A stretch of 64,000 bases of DNA from Symsagittifera roscoffensis (taxonomy: Eukaryota > Xenacoelomorpha > Acoela > Convolutidae). The stretch is from NCBI RefSeq assembly GCF_963678635.1, contig NC_087063.1, positions 23,814,701-23,878,700 on the forward strand. The letters are read 5' to 3'. Position numbers and translations under genes: made by a program. The notes beneath the pieces were generated by a model that saw nothing but the letters and a program-made list of their open reading frames with translations, made no database searches and was not told where the DNA came from. This document shows positions 1-10,929 of this stretch, in pieces. Numbering within the stretch: the stretch's first letter is position 1; each line of letters opens with the position of its first letter.

Positions 1-928
1 AGCCGCAATTTCTAAAACACAACGAAAAGCAGTAAGACTTGATAACTAAATGGAAAAAGGTTTCCCGTTGCAATCGTTTGAACATCAGGAACAAAATTTC
101 TCAAAGGGAATTCCGACCTTTTTTCCATGTAAAAGCGTTTTAACAAACATCAATTTATGCTGCTTATCTCACTGCACAAATCCCAAAAGTAATTTAGACT
201 AAGAATTTTAAAAAAACGCGTTCAAACTGAGCTAAGAAAAAGTATTGGATTTCTAGCACATATTTTGTGCTCAAATCATCAAAAAAGCAAAATTTCAAAC
301 GTGAAACTTGAAGGATTGTTTTGCAAATAGCTCAAAAATTTCCAATCATATTCTTAAAAAAGTACAAAAAAGTACTTTTTCAAAACTAATTTCAATTTCT
401 GTGAGTGGTGTGGTGAAATTTTTTGAAACGAGATTTTTCGACTTTTTTTGAAAGTTTTCTTAATTCTCAAGATGACGCTAAAAAACTTTAGTTCCCTGAT
501 TTTTTCAGGACTTGACCAAAAAGTTTGTGGCTTATCTATTTCTAAAAACTGATTATCCTTCTATAATAAGCTTTCATTTTATATAATTCTATTATAAAAA
601 GTTAAAAGCTTAATCAAAAGTTTCGAACCGACTTTTCTGGACACTGGTAAAAAATTTTGGTAATTTTAAAAAATCGTTCGAATCACGACTCAACGGGCTT
701 TAATATGATACATCACTCAACCCAGTTCAATAATTCTTTGTGGTTTTTGATTTTGAGTGGAAAAAAACTAGACACGAAAAAGAGAAAAGGAGCAGCGTTC
801 ACGAGAAAGGACCGGTTTATAATGATTTGAAATATTAAAGTCTTTTATAGAAAGCAATGAGAGTGAGAACAGATTCTACAGGTATAGAATTTTGACCAAA
901 ATGGTGGTATATAAGTATGCAAATTGTA
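1..928. repeat. Copy A of a 928-bp direct repeat (W-related)
   Basis: This block matches 1904-2831 base for base with only a few percent differences and the same length, so the offset is a constant 1,903 bp. Its last third, read on the minus strand, resembles the first part of the W repeat family seen at 51169-51634 and 53911-54588: it shares the stretch around TGATTCGAA and the track near AGTTTTTTTCCACTC. The window starts inside the copy, so its true left edge is unknown. Confidence 0.85.
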
Positions 929-1555
929 ACGAGCACCACCACCTAATTTGACCTAATAGAGATTTTTCATCCCACCAATTAATTAAGCGCTGATGTTAAT
1001 CGATTCGCCCACATAAATCAAGATTTTTTTTCTGTTTTTCAACTAATATAAGACTTTTTAGCTTTAATTGTCACCGTTTAACTGCTTAGCCACAATGGCA
1101 CAAAAAAAGCTCTTTTTTAATCGGCTGCTAATCGGCTTTTCTAAACGCCAAAACATTTCAGGGGGCTGATGTTAAATTGACCCATTATTGAAAACATTAG
1201 ACTTTTTTTAAATGCAGACGCTCACTGAAGACGGGAAAATCACAATTTTCCTTTTAAATAAGGATGAATACTTTGATCATCTTGAGCAATAAAAAACAGC
1301 TCATTTTCTTCGAAACTTCAATAACGGTTCATGAGTTACTCCGAAATTGGGGCCTTTCTTTGAGGGCTACTCCAAAATTACGAAGCCCAAAAGTACCAAA
1401 ACCTAAAGTCAAATTGTTAAGTGAGCTATTTTTTGAAATTTTACCTTAGAATACCGCTTCTGCTCTTAGACCATTCTGCTCATTATGATCGGATATCACC
1501 CGGAGTTTTTTATATAGTCAGTATTTCATTATGTAGTCCAGAATATATAGCTGTT

Positions 1556-1867
1556 TTAGTTTGTGTATGACATATACATTTTTGACAAATTTTTGATGAC
1601 TTGCCTAAAAATGAATGCTTCAATTGCTCCGTTGTTGTCTCCCGGCCATGAAAAAGTTCGAACTGAAACTCTGAAAGCGTCCTCAAAATTGTCAGCCAAT
1701 TCTTTGAAGTCTGCCAAACCAAAATATTTGTCCTTAGCAAATGTATCTATTTTTTGGCTAAATGGGCTAATCAAAGTACCGAACAAACCCAATATAGATA
1801 ATATAACACCAAAAAAAATAACAAGAGCTCCAAAAGTAACGTTTTTGAAGCCGCCAACAATTTTCAT
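1556..1867 (-). CDS. Small predicted membrane protein or first exon, unknown
   Basis: An ATG-initiated minus-strand frame of 103 codons begins MKIVGGFKNVTFGALVIFFG. Residues about 10-33 form one hydrophobic segment that would act as a signal anchor or N-terminal transmembrane helix, and the following part is mixed polar and acidic, as in a real protein. A sequence AG|GCAAGT near codon 88 fits the known GC-AG class of splice donors, so the true product could continue in another exon instead of ending at the stop. The frame lies in the unique DNA between the two 928-bp direct repeats. I recognise no family. The opposite-strand frame over the same bases (1563-1880) is taken as its shadow. Transcription is not shown by the sequence. 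Confidence 0.33.
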   Translation of the reverse strand: MKIVGGFKNVTFGALVIFFGVILSILGLFGTLISPFSQKIDTFAKDKYFGLADFKELADNFEDAFRVSVRTFSWPGDNNGAIEAFIFRQVIKNLSKMYMSYTN

Positions 1868-1903
1868 TATGTTATTTTAGTTGTATGTAGATGAATTTCA
1901 ATA

Positions 1904-2831
1904 AGCCGCAATTTCTAAAACACAACGAAAAGCAGTAAGACTTGATTACTAAATCGAAAAAGGTTTCCCGTTGCAATCGTTTGAACATCAGGAACAAAAT
2001 TTCTCAAAGGGAGTTCCGACCTTTTTTCCATGTAAAAGCGTTTTAACAAACATCAATTTGTGCTGCTTATCTCAATGCACAAATCCCAAAGGTAATTTAG
2101 ACTAAGAATTTTTGAAAAACGCGTTCAAACTGAGCTAAGAAAAAGTATTAGGTTTCTAGCACATATTTTGTGCTCAAATCATCGAAAAAGCAAAATTTCA
2201 AACGTGAAACTTGAAGGATTGTTTTGCCAATAGCTCAAAAATTTCCAGTCATATTCTTAAAAAAGTACAAAAAAGTACTTTTTCAAAACTAATTTCAATT
2301 TCTGTGAGTGGTGTGGTGAAATTTTTTGAAACGAGATTTTTCGAATTTTTTTGAAAGTTTTCTTAATTCTCAAGATGACGCTAAAAAACTTTAGTTCCCT
2401 GATTTTTTCAGGACTTGACCAAAAAGTTTGTGGCTTATCTATTTCTAAAAACTGATTATCCTTCTATAATAAGCTTTCATTTTATATAATTCTATTATAA
2501 AAAGTTAAAAGCTTAATCAAAAGTTTCGAACCGACTTTTCTGGACACTGGTAAAAATTTTTGGTAATATTTAAAAATCGTTCGAATTACGACTCAACGGA
2601 CTTTAATATGATACATCACTCAACCCAGTTCAATAATTCTTTGTGGTTTCTGATTTTGAGTGGAAAAAAACTAGACACGAAAATGAGAAAAGCAGCAGCG
2701 CTTACGAGAAAGGACCGGTTTATAATGATTTGAAATATTAAACTCATTTATAGAAAGCAATGAGAGTGAGAACAGATTCTACAGGTATAAAAATTTGACC
2801 AAAATGGTGGTATATAAGTATGCAAATTGTA
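1904..2831. repeat. Copy B of the 928-bp direct repeat (W-related)
   Basis: This is the second copy of 1-928. Scattered substitutions separate the two, so the duplication is recent but not brand new. The match stops at 2831, where this copy runs into TATGGTG and copy A into ACGAGC. The unit with its spacer is 1,903 bp. The spacing could suggest LTRs, but the copies lack TG..CA ends and the spacer holds no retroelement domain. Confidence 0.85.
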
Positions 2832-2889
2832 TATGGTGTATAAGGGCAAAGTAGGCCGATCAAAACGACCAATAAGTCTCGTCGTGTTA

Positions 2890-3365
2890 TTGTTCCGACT
2901 TTCGATACAAAAGTAACGGAATATTTGTGTTCGGGGTGGGTTTTTTTGTCTTCAGACAAATTTCGATTTTTAACTTGACATTTTTGACGGAAGTTTTTAT
3001 AACATTCAAAAGGGCTTGTTGTCCTGAGCTTAAATTTGAAAATATATTTTAGCTGTGATATTTTTTTGTAAAGTTATGGGGGTTTAAAGACTGCCATTTT
3101 GGGCAATTTGGGACAATTACCTCGATAAATTTCGCGCTATTAACGCGTAAGCGGAGAGTTAATCCGTCTTAAAATCGTTCCAAATTAGTTGAAAGAAGCT
3201 TATTTGCCATAATTGATTTGTTACAAGGAGCTAAATCTATCTTTTTGTACTTTAAATGGCGTGTGGGGGGATGATTTTCACAAAAAACTTCAAATTATAG
3301 AAAAAAAACATTTCCTTACAATTAATTTTTTTATGTTATTACTGCACCATAAAACCAAAAAATGC
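2890..3365 (+). mobile_element. Y element (Helentron-like), 5' part
   Basis: It begins TTGTTCCGACTTTCG, then runs through the Y landmarks in order: the stretch ending GGAATATTTGTG, the GGGACAATTA block, the AACGCGTAAGCGGAG block and the ATGGCGTGTGGGGGG block. It fades just after the terminal TTACTGC block. The characteristic 3' hairpin and the CTTG end are missing, so this copy is truncated or overwritten on the right. Confidence 0.75.
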
Positions 3366-5706
3366 TGAAATATGATGCTTATATGAGGTGGGGGAGGAAA
3401 AAGAGCCGATTGTTTAAATATTGCAGAAGCCAATAATTTTTTTTGTAGTTCTTCAAACGTTTCTGAGCATACTTTTAGATTAACTTCAATTCAAAAAAGA
3501 AGCTTCCTTCCAAGTTTCCTGCAATGACTGCGAATATAAGACAATTGTTCGACTTATGGGGAAAACGACAGAATTTTAAGCTTGGTTTGGCTTTTTTATT
3601 CAAACTACATTTGAAATTTTACATAAATAATTTTGAAATCTGAAAAAAACTTGCGGTTCAAGCTCAAAGTTGAAAATTGTAAGTATTTCACCTGCTATTA
3701 ACTTTGTACAGTTATGGGACTGTTCCAATGTTTTAACGCGTCCCTTTACCAAAAAAGAGTCAGTTTATGAACAAATGGCATCATAAATAATTGCAAGACT
3801 GCTAGTTTGGGATAATTAATGATGTTAAAAATTTCCAAAATTTGCTTAAACGCAATAGTTTCCTTTTTTTCTTCAGTAAACTACCTTTAAATTGTTTCAG
3901 AAAAGCTAGAAAAATTATTTTTAAGTCTTGAAAAAACACGATAAAACTTCCCAAATGTTTTTAAAATCCGTTTCCTTTCTCATGAAAACCTTAGGATCGC
4001 ACTGGCTGTAAACTGTAAGCACGCTAAAAACAAAAAAATGTTTATACCATCATACAACGACTAAATGTTTTTCAAAGATTCTTTCAGAATCTGAGAATAC
4101 CTTATACAAAAAAATGTTGCGCACCAAACAATATGGGCAAAAAAAACATTCCAATTTTTTTTCTCTGTAACGTCTGCAAAGTAAGGCTTAATCTTGGGAA
4201 TTGTTGGGAAACTTTCGTAAGAACTACTATATGATCTTTTAAACCTAATATTTTGTCCCATCATCAACTGAAGCATGTTTTTTAATGCTATTTAAATTAT
4301 ATTTTCAGTGTTCTAAAAAATTTTTGACATTTGTTAAGTCTTAATTTTCGAAATTAAAGTCATAGTTCTTAAAAGTCTATTTGATATTTTTAAAATATAT
4401 ATACTTTTCATGTAGTCACAACTTCATAGAAAACCTCAATTCTTTCAAGTGGTTTTTGTGAGTTCTAATATCTGGAATTGTTTATGCTTTTGTTTTTTCG
4501 ACGAACCATTTCGACTGATGCTCGCTATAGAAATTTTTCAAATCAAGTAAAACTAATCAACAAAAATTATTTGTGTGTAAACTCGTTCCTTGTGAGCTCT
4601 GATGTGTGAACAGATTATTGCCCATCGTTGTAAGCAGAGTATTGTCTCTGGCAAAAAAAATACCCATTCGGTAGAACTTCCAAAAAAAGTAAATTTAGTG
4701 AAAACTTTTGAAGTTTACTTTTTTCAAAAGTTTTGCCTGCTAGGCATCTTTTTTTGTACCCACATTTTTTTAAAAAAAATACGCAGAAATGTCCTGTAAT
4801 TGCACTTTTGTAGTTTGTGAATGTTTGCAGATAGTAAGTCTAACATAAAATTTGGACTAGTTTGCAAACACTCACAAGAATGTTTTTTGGACAACTAATG
4901 CGCCCGGGAATCCAAAGGAATCTGATTTGCCAGTTAACCAAGCCAATTCAGACAACATAGTCTGGCATTTCAATGAACATTTCAAGCAGCCAAAATACTT
5001 AGCCGAAATAACTAAAAAATGAAATAAAAAATGAGTTTTGTTCTGTTGAAACCGTTTTAATTATTTTTTTTGTCTGGGAAGTTTCGTGGTTGAATTGAAA
5101 TCATTTGATGATTTAGTGAAAGTCCATCTTTTCGTTAAATTCGGCTTATATGTTTATCACCTGGAAACGTTGATTGAAATGCTTAACCGTGTTGCTTGAA
5201 CTTGATTGGCTAAAATTAGCAAATAAGATTCGACTGAATAAATTTCAGCTCGGGATATACAATATTTGGTTTTAGGCCGTTTTGTGTAAAAGTACCGATA
5301 CTCAAATTCATTGAAATACATCAAAAATTCAGGGATACCAGTTTAACATTTATTATCGATGATTTAGCATTGGCTTAAAACAATTTTCAGATGATATATA
5401 ACCAATTAAAACTTTTAATTTCTGTTTTATATAAGTATCAACGCGCCAAAATGAAAACTCAAATAATTTTTGACATTTTTGAATTTTGAAATGCATATTT
5501 TATACAAAAATGGTTGTCAAACATAATACATGCATAGGGAGAAATAGTTAACAAGGTCCAAAAGGGTGTAAATATTTAACAAGATCCAAATGTTCAGTCA
5601 AACTAGATTTTTAATAAAGCAGCGATGATTATCTATATGTGCTCAACCTAGGACGTTTCACTAACTTCCAGGACGAAACCAAAAAAAAAACAAAGCATGT
5701 CATACT
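3366..5706. other. Unassigned AT-rich DNA
   Basis: About 3,480-3,960 shows a faint, old Y-like order of motifs (a degraded GTTCGACTT start and an AACGCGTCC block). The rest has no gene, repeat or splice pattern I can support. Short open frames at 4061-4276, 4602-4799 and 5639-5887 are low-complexity and not protein-like. Confidence 0.4.
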
Positions 5707-6701
5707 AGTGCTAAAACATTTGTCTTTCGATTCCATCAGATTTCTGACTTCAATTTTTTTTCAAAATGTTGCGGAATCCAACGCAAATTATGAGGTTTCC
5801 AGGGACAATGTATGCGGAATCCAGACCACTACCAAAGTACCTGAGCTTGGCACGGTAATGCTGAAAACTTTGAAAATCTTCCAATAATCAAATTTTAGTT
5901 TATCTTCCTCGCGATGTTGCTTGATTTATTCTGGGCGCAAGCCTAACCATGTTTTTGCAATTTATTTGAGTTTAACCAATCAGATCAGAGCATCTGCGCT
6001 TCGGTCCTCGTGTTTCGATAAGTAGAAAATCTGTTAATTTATTAAGGTTACCACATTGTGAGCCTGAGGCTAGGGTAAAAGAAGCCTTGAACTTAAAAAA
6101 AAACTCAACAAATGTTTTTGAAAGGTCATTTTCTTCAACAAATCGCCGCTAGGTTCTACTTTAATGCTTAGTTTTTATCAGTTCTTCACAAAAAAGCAAA
6201 GCTAAATTTTTTATGCAAAAATATATTGAACATAACACATAATCAAAAGCTACTCATACACTCAACATGAAGCATTTGCTCGCAACATTTAGGAGATCTT
6301 GTTAACTATCCCTCCATTACAAAAGAGGGAAGTTTCGTTACAAAGGTACAAAATGTGGATATGTTTAATCATTGAACTAGTCTTACAGGGCTGGTAATGC
6401 TTTAATACACTCCGCGTCATACCATGGGGGGGGGTTTGGAAGTTAACAAGAACCCATAAAGGGAAAGGCTACTCTAGAAAGGACATTGTAATTCTATTTT
6501 AAATATACCGTTCAAAATCCATAAATCCGTAGCATTCAGTAACGTCAATGGTTTCGTCAGCTGTACACTTTGAGCTTCAAATTAAATTTTTAAGAAGTTA
6601 TTCAAATGTAATTCGTCACAATTGGTGATAAATTCTTCTCTTTTGATCGATCTTATTGTAGTATTGTAGTTTCAGTTCTAGCAGTTCTAGAGCGTCATCG
6701 C

Positions 6702-7140
6702 TTAAAATTGTGAACCGTTTTTGCAGCATTTGGCTCGATTCATGTAGCTTTGCATTAGCATCACCACTGTCTTTTTGAAATGTTTGTTGGCGTACGCATA
6801 GCAGAATGGGTTGAGAGTCGAATTGAGATAACAGAGACAATAGCATACGTGCCACAGCCAGAACGGTACAATTGAGCTGTCGATGCTTCTGATGATGACG
6901 ATTAAGCTAAATGGAGCCCAGCATGCTATGTAACATCCCATGATTGCGGTGACCATTTTCAGGGTTTTGTTTATTTTTCGTTCACTCATCAAAGGGTTCA
7001 TGGGGTCACCAACAGCTCCGCCTGGATTTGCGCACGTGACTCCGTCTTTTGCGACGCCGTTTGCAGTTTTGAGGTTTATATTGATATCCTGTCGACTGTT
7101 TTTTTGTTTTGAAAACAAGTTCAAAGTTGATCGACGTTTT
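6702..7140 (-). CDS. Amine GPCR, terminal exon (TM6, TM7, C-tail), copy A
   Basis: This is the last coding exon of a class A amine receptor, a plasma-membrane protein that binds a small amine and signals through G proteins. The acceptor TTTTTAG is followed by one base finishing a codon, then 145 codons and a stop. Residues 1-58 are basic, polar ICL3. TM6 is about residues 60-84 with the family core CWAPF. TM7 is about 93-116 and ends in NSTLNPFCY, the NPxxY motif. Helix 8 (ANKHFKKT) and a Cys pair that could be palmitoylated follow. The TM7 segment CYCLCYLNSTLNPFCYA is closest to muscarinic receptors. An identical copy lies 1,776 bp away at 8478-8916; transcripts would end in one or the other. 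No AATAAA was seen close downstream. Confidence 0.9.
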
Positions 7141-7453
7141 CTAAAAACAAAAGAATTGAACTTCAGAATCCGGCATCGTCGTTCGTACTCTCGAAAAGTG
7201 TGACCTCGTCAAAACAATTTTTAATCTTATCTTAATCGAAGAGCTATGGATAAGTGCCATTACAGGGAATAAAAAGGCGCTTGGTCCAAAAAGCTACATA
7301 AAATATTTTGCAAGCTTGACCTTTTTTGCCAAAATCAAACATGTGCTGAACCAAAAAAAAAATGTCAGGTAGCGGATTCTTTGAACTTGAATCCCATCCC
7401 TTAAAAACCCTAAGCTAGCGTTGCACTTAACAACAAGAGCAATTTGTTTTCTA

Positions 7454-7482
7454 GGATCTACTTAACAATTACCCCCCCCTAA
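7454..7482. mobile_element. V-family element, cut short at duplication junction
   Basis: It starts GGATCTACTTAACAATTACC, exactly as the whole V element at 9230-9432, then stops in the C run. The following bases are the start of the second duplication unit. The breakpoint therefore lies in the stem of this hairpin-forming element. Confidence 0.85.
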
Positions 7483-9258
7483 AGTGCTAAAACATTTGTC
7501 TTTCGATTCCATCAGATTTCTGACTTCAATTTTTTTTCAAAATGTTGCGGAATCCAACGCAAATTATGAGGTTTCCAGGGACAATGTATGCGGAATCCAG
7601 ACCACTACCAAAGTACCTGAGCTTGGCACGGTAATGCTGAAAACTTTGAAAATCTTCCAATAATCAAATTTTAGTTTATCTTCCTCGCGATGTTGCTTGA
7701 TTTATTCTGGGCGCAAGCCTAACCATGTTTTTGCAATTTATTTGAGTTTAACCAATCAGATCAGAGCATCTGCGCTTCGGTCCTCGTGTTTCGATAAGTA
7801 GAAAATCTGTTAATTTATTAAGGTTACCACATTGTGAGCCTGAGGCTAGGGTAAAAGAAGCCTTGAACTTAAAAAAAAACTCAACAAATGTTTTTGAAAG
7901 GTCATTTTCTTCAACAAATCGCCGCTAGGTTCTACTTTAATGCTTAGTTTTTATCAGTTCTTCACAAAAAAGCAAAGCTAAATTTTTTATGCAAAAATAT
8001 ATTGAACATAACACATAATCAAAAGCTACTCATACACTCAACATGAAGCATTTGCTCGCAACATTTAGGAGATCTTGTTAACTATCCCTCCATTACAAAA
8101 GAGGGAAGTTTCGTTACAAAGGTACAAAATGTGGATATGTTTAATCATTGAACTAGTCTTACAGGGCTGGTAATGCTTTAATACACTCCGCGTCATACCA
8201 TGGGGGGGGGTTTGGAAGTTAACAAGAACCCATAAAGGGAAAGGCTACTCTAGAAAGGACATTGTAATTCTATTTTAAATATACCGTTCAAAATCCATAA
8301 ATCCGTAGCATTCAGTAACGTCAATGGTTTCGTCAGCTGTACACTTTGAGCTTCAAATTAAATTTTTAAGAAGTTATTCAAATGTAATTCGTCACAATTG
8401 GTGATAAATTCTTCTCTTTTGATCGATCTTATTGTAGTATTGTAGTTTCAGTTCTAGCAGTTCTAGAGCGTCATCGCTTAAAATTGTGAACCGTTTTTGC
8501 AGCATTTGGCTCGATTCATGTAGCTTTGCATTAGCATCACCACTGTCTTTTTGAAATGTTTGTTGGCGTACGCATAGCAGAATGGGTTGAGAGTCGAATT
8601 GAGATAACAGAGACAATAGCATACGTGCCACAGCCAGAACGGTACAATTGAGCTGTCGATGCTTCTGATGATGACGATTAAGCTAAATGGAGCCCAGCAT
8701 GCTATGTAACATCCCATGATTGCGGTGACCATTTTCAGGGTTTTGTTTATTTTTCGTTCACTCATCAAAGGGTTCATGGGGTCACCAACAGCTCCGCCTG
8801 GATTTGCGCACGTGACTCCGTCTTTTGCGACGCCGTTTGCAGTTTTGAGGTTTATATTGATATCCTGTCGACTGTTTTTTTGTTTTGAAAACAAGTTCAA
8901 AGTTGATCGACGTTTTCTAAAAACAAAAGAATTGAACTTCAGAATCCGGCATCGTCGTTCGTACTCTCGAAAAGTGTGACCTCGTCAAAACAATTTTTAA
9001 TCTTATCTTAATCGAAGAGCTATGGATAAGTGCCATTACAGGGAATAAAAAGGCGCTTGGTCCAAAAAGCTACATAAAATATTTTGCAAGCTTGACCTTT
9101 TTTGCCAAAATCAAACATGTGCTGAACCAAAAAAAAAATGTCAGGTAGCGGATTCTTTGAACTTGAATCCCATCCCTTAAAAACCCTAAGCTAGCGTTGC
9201 ACTTAACAACAAGAGCAATTTGTTTTCTAGGATCTACTTAACAATTACCCCCCCCCCC
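7483..9258. repeat. Tandem duplication, unit B (1,776 bp)
   Basis: Second copy of 5707-7482. At its right end the V element continues intact, which marks this as the end that keeps the ancestral arrangement, whereas unit A carries the novel join. Confidence 0.92.
8478..8916 (-). CDS. Amine GPCR, terminal exon (TM6, TM7, C-tail), copy B
   Basis: Same sequence as 6702-7140: acceptor TTTTTAG, one base to finish the previous codon, 145 codons, stop. It carries TM6 with CWAPF, TM7 with NPFCY and the short basic C-tail. On the minus strand it comes first after the ICL3 exon, so it would be the nearer terminal exon. Because both copies keep an intact acceptor and reading frame, either could be spliced, with the same protein result. 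If the duplication is an assembly artefact, only one of the two exists. The exon needs two codon bases from the exon before it, which the TM5 exon at 11737-12204 does not give; this is the reason a linking ICL3 exon is proposed at 10930-11035. Confidence 0.88.
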
Positions 9259-9432
9259 TTTAAGAAAGGGGGCAATTGTTAATTAGATTAATTTAACGCA
9301 TTTTCGACCAATCAGATTGCAGCAAAATTAGAAGTCTCAATGCAAAGCTCTAGCGCTAATTAACTGCTTTTATTAATAGGGGTTGCAATTCTTAAGTACG
9401 TACCAAAGGGAGGGCAATTGTTAAGTAGATCC
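9230..9432. mobile_element. V-family MITE with 8-bp target duplication
   Basis: The termini are inverted repeats (GGATCTACTTAACAATT at left, its reverse complement at right), flanked by the direct repeat GTTTTCTA (9222-9229 and 9433-9440). A C-rich stem and a G-rich stem follow the left terminus, forming an internal hairpin. There is no coding capacity. The 8-bp duplication fits hAT-like and a few other DNA transposon groups. Confidence 0.88.
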
Positions 9433-9440
9433 GTTTTCTA

Positions 9441-9818
9441 GACCGCTAAGGTTCAAAAAGTAAAGAGCATTTTAGTTCAAATAGCGTAAAAACTGCTGTT
9501 TAAAAGTTTTCAATTTATTGACATATCGGAGTCGTCTGCGCTATTTTTTCAAAAAACACATTTTTCAGTTTTTTCAAAATGTTGTTTCGAACATAAGTTA
9601 CAAAACTTGATTTTCGTTTGTTTCGATTTCATTTAGGCCAAGCGAACTAAAGCGCTAAAATATTCTATCAGGCCCTATTAGACCGCATGTAAACTTCTGA
9701 AAACGACCCACAAATGCGTTTTTTTAGATAATGCGTTTTAGCGCTCACCCCATTACCCAAAAAATATATACCTTTGCGTGCAGAAAAATTTCAGAGGCAA
9801 ATGGATGAAACTGGATGT
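9441..9818. other. Unassigned intronic-type DNA
   Basis: No gene, repeat family or structural signal was recognised here. Confidence 0.4.
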
Positions 9819-9828
9819 CGTAAGATAG

Positions 9829-9985
9829 GCTACATAGCAAAAAGTAGACAGTCATAAAATAGACAAAGTCGAGAGCAATCAGAATCGAGATAGGAAAAAA
9901 AACGAACGAAATAATTGCTTTTCTCGATTCTAATTGGCTCAGGATTTTGTCTACTTTATAGTTGTCTACTTTTTGACCGAACTCC
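9829..9985. mobile_element. Short TIR element with 10-bp target duplication
   Basis: About 45-bp inverted arms face each other, with AAAAAGTAGACAGTCATAAA at left and a matching reverse complement at right, around a short loop. The element is flanked by CGTAAGATAG at 9819-9828 and 9986-9995. A duplication of 9-11 bp is typical of Mutator-like elements. It is non-coding, hence non-autonomous. Confidence 0.82.
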
Positions 9986-10046
9986 CGTAAGATAGTCGAA
10001 AAAAATAGACTAGCGAAAAAATATTGCAGAGGGAAGGGGGAGGGGG

Positions 10047-10382
10047 ACTTTCGCCGTTGCCCTCCCTAAACCTGCTGTTATTGTACGACTTAAGAGCCTA
10101 ACATTTCTTGACTTTTCCCAGATCAAGATTGGAATTATCATAATTCTTTTACAGTTCACAAGGAAACTGCAAAATAAAAGTAACCTAATTAAGGATGAAG
10201 AACCTAACCTAACCCAGAGTGATGAAGAAATTTTATCCTGGTATAGGTCATGTTGCCAATTAGGCAAAAATGGGAGGGCGCTTTCAAAGATAACGGAAAG
10301 CCACATTCTATTAGGGACTTGACAAAAGATGACCAGGTCAGCAGTGAAGCTAAAAAGACCAATTGACATCGAACTTAAATAA
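10047..10382 (+). pseudogene. Coding-like stretch, unknown
   Basis: One plus-strand frame reads as protein-like for 91 codons to a TGA at 10320-10322, then stays open in the same frame to a TAA at 10380-10382. Its composition is acidic and polar after about residue 35, including DEEPNLTQSDEEILSWYRSC and a short hydrophobic run before it. There is no ATG at its start, so it would be an internal exon or a remnant. The opposite strand is also open (10010-10369, 119 codons), and I cannot decide which, if either, was real. No family recognised. Confidence 0.25.
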
Positions 10383-10472
10383 AATGGGCGATAGTTACAA
10401 AATTTATTTAGTTCATTTAGGGGGCAAAAATATTTTAGGATGTCTTTGATGACGGCGGTTGGTCTTTTGAAA

Positions 10473-10765
10473 CAGGGGCGGATCTAGGATTTTCTCGAGC
10501 TGGGAAGGGGTGGATTTTCAAAAACTTTCAAAAATTTTGTCGACCTTTTTTTAGATCGACCAAATTGATTTTCCGAGCTCTCCCAAAGAATTAAAAAGTC
10601 CCTATTTCGACCTAATATCTCGAACTAAGTTTTGAAAAAAAGCAGGCAAAAAAAACGTTTTTAGGTAATTTTTGGAATATTTTTGACCAAAAAATCGCGT
10701 TTTTATTGGTGCGCTCTTCCCCTCTAAATTAATATATATTGGCTCCGAAGGCACCTTTAGAAAAA
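10473..10765 (+). repeat. M-family repeat, diverged copy
   Basis: It contains GATCTAGGATTTTCTCGAG, a G-rich track, a GAGCTCTC block, the phrase AAAAATCGCGTTTTT and the end block TATATTGGCTCCGAAGGCA. These occur in the same order in the copies at 35338-35620, 39527-39800 and 41412-41690. This copy ends inside the intron just downstream of the proposed ICL3 exon. Confidence 0.7.
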
Positions 10766-10929
10766 ATTTAAGGTCAGTCAACCAAAAATGGATATCTGAA
10801 AATAGTGCCTTTGGGTCGGCATGTGAATTGTTATATTTCAGATTATAATTCATGTCCAAAAATGTAGCTTGTAAAAAAAAATCAGCGTTTATTGAATCTT
10901 TTGAATTCTGCAACATGGGCATTACGTAC

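Larger units (their letters stand above)
5707..7482. repeat. Tandem duplication, unit A (1,776 bp)
   Basis: The unit repeats at 7483-9258 with no difference that I found, even in a run of nine G (6425-6433 and its partner). It carries the receptor's last exon and its acceptor site. Its right edge lies inside a V-family transposon: the ACTTAACAATTACCCC end of that element is cut short and joined to the unit start AGTGCTAAAAC. It is either a very recent tandem duplication or an assembly artefact. Confidence 0.92.

Noticed and set aside
1-2831. 928-bp direct repeats around a 975-bp core as an LTR element
   Set aside because: No TG..CA ends, no primer site or purine tract, no pol domain in the core, and the repeats look like W-family DNA.
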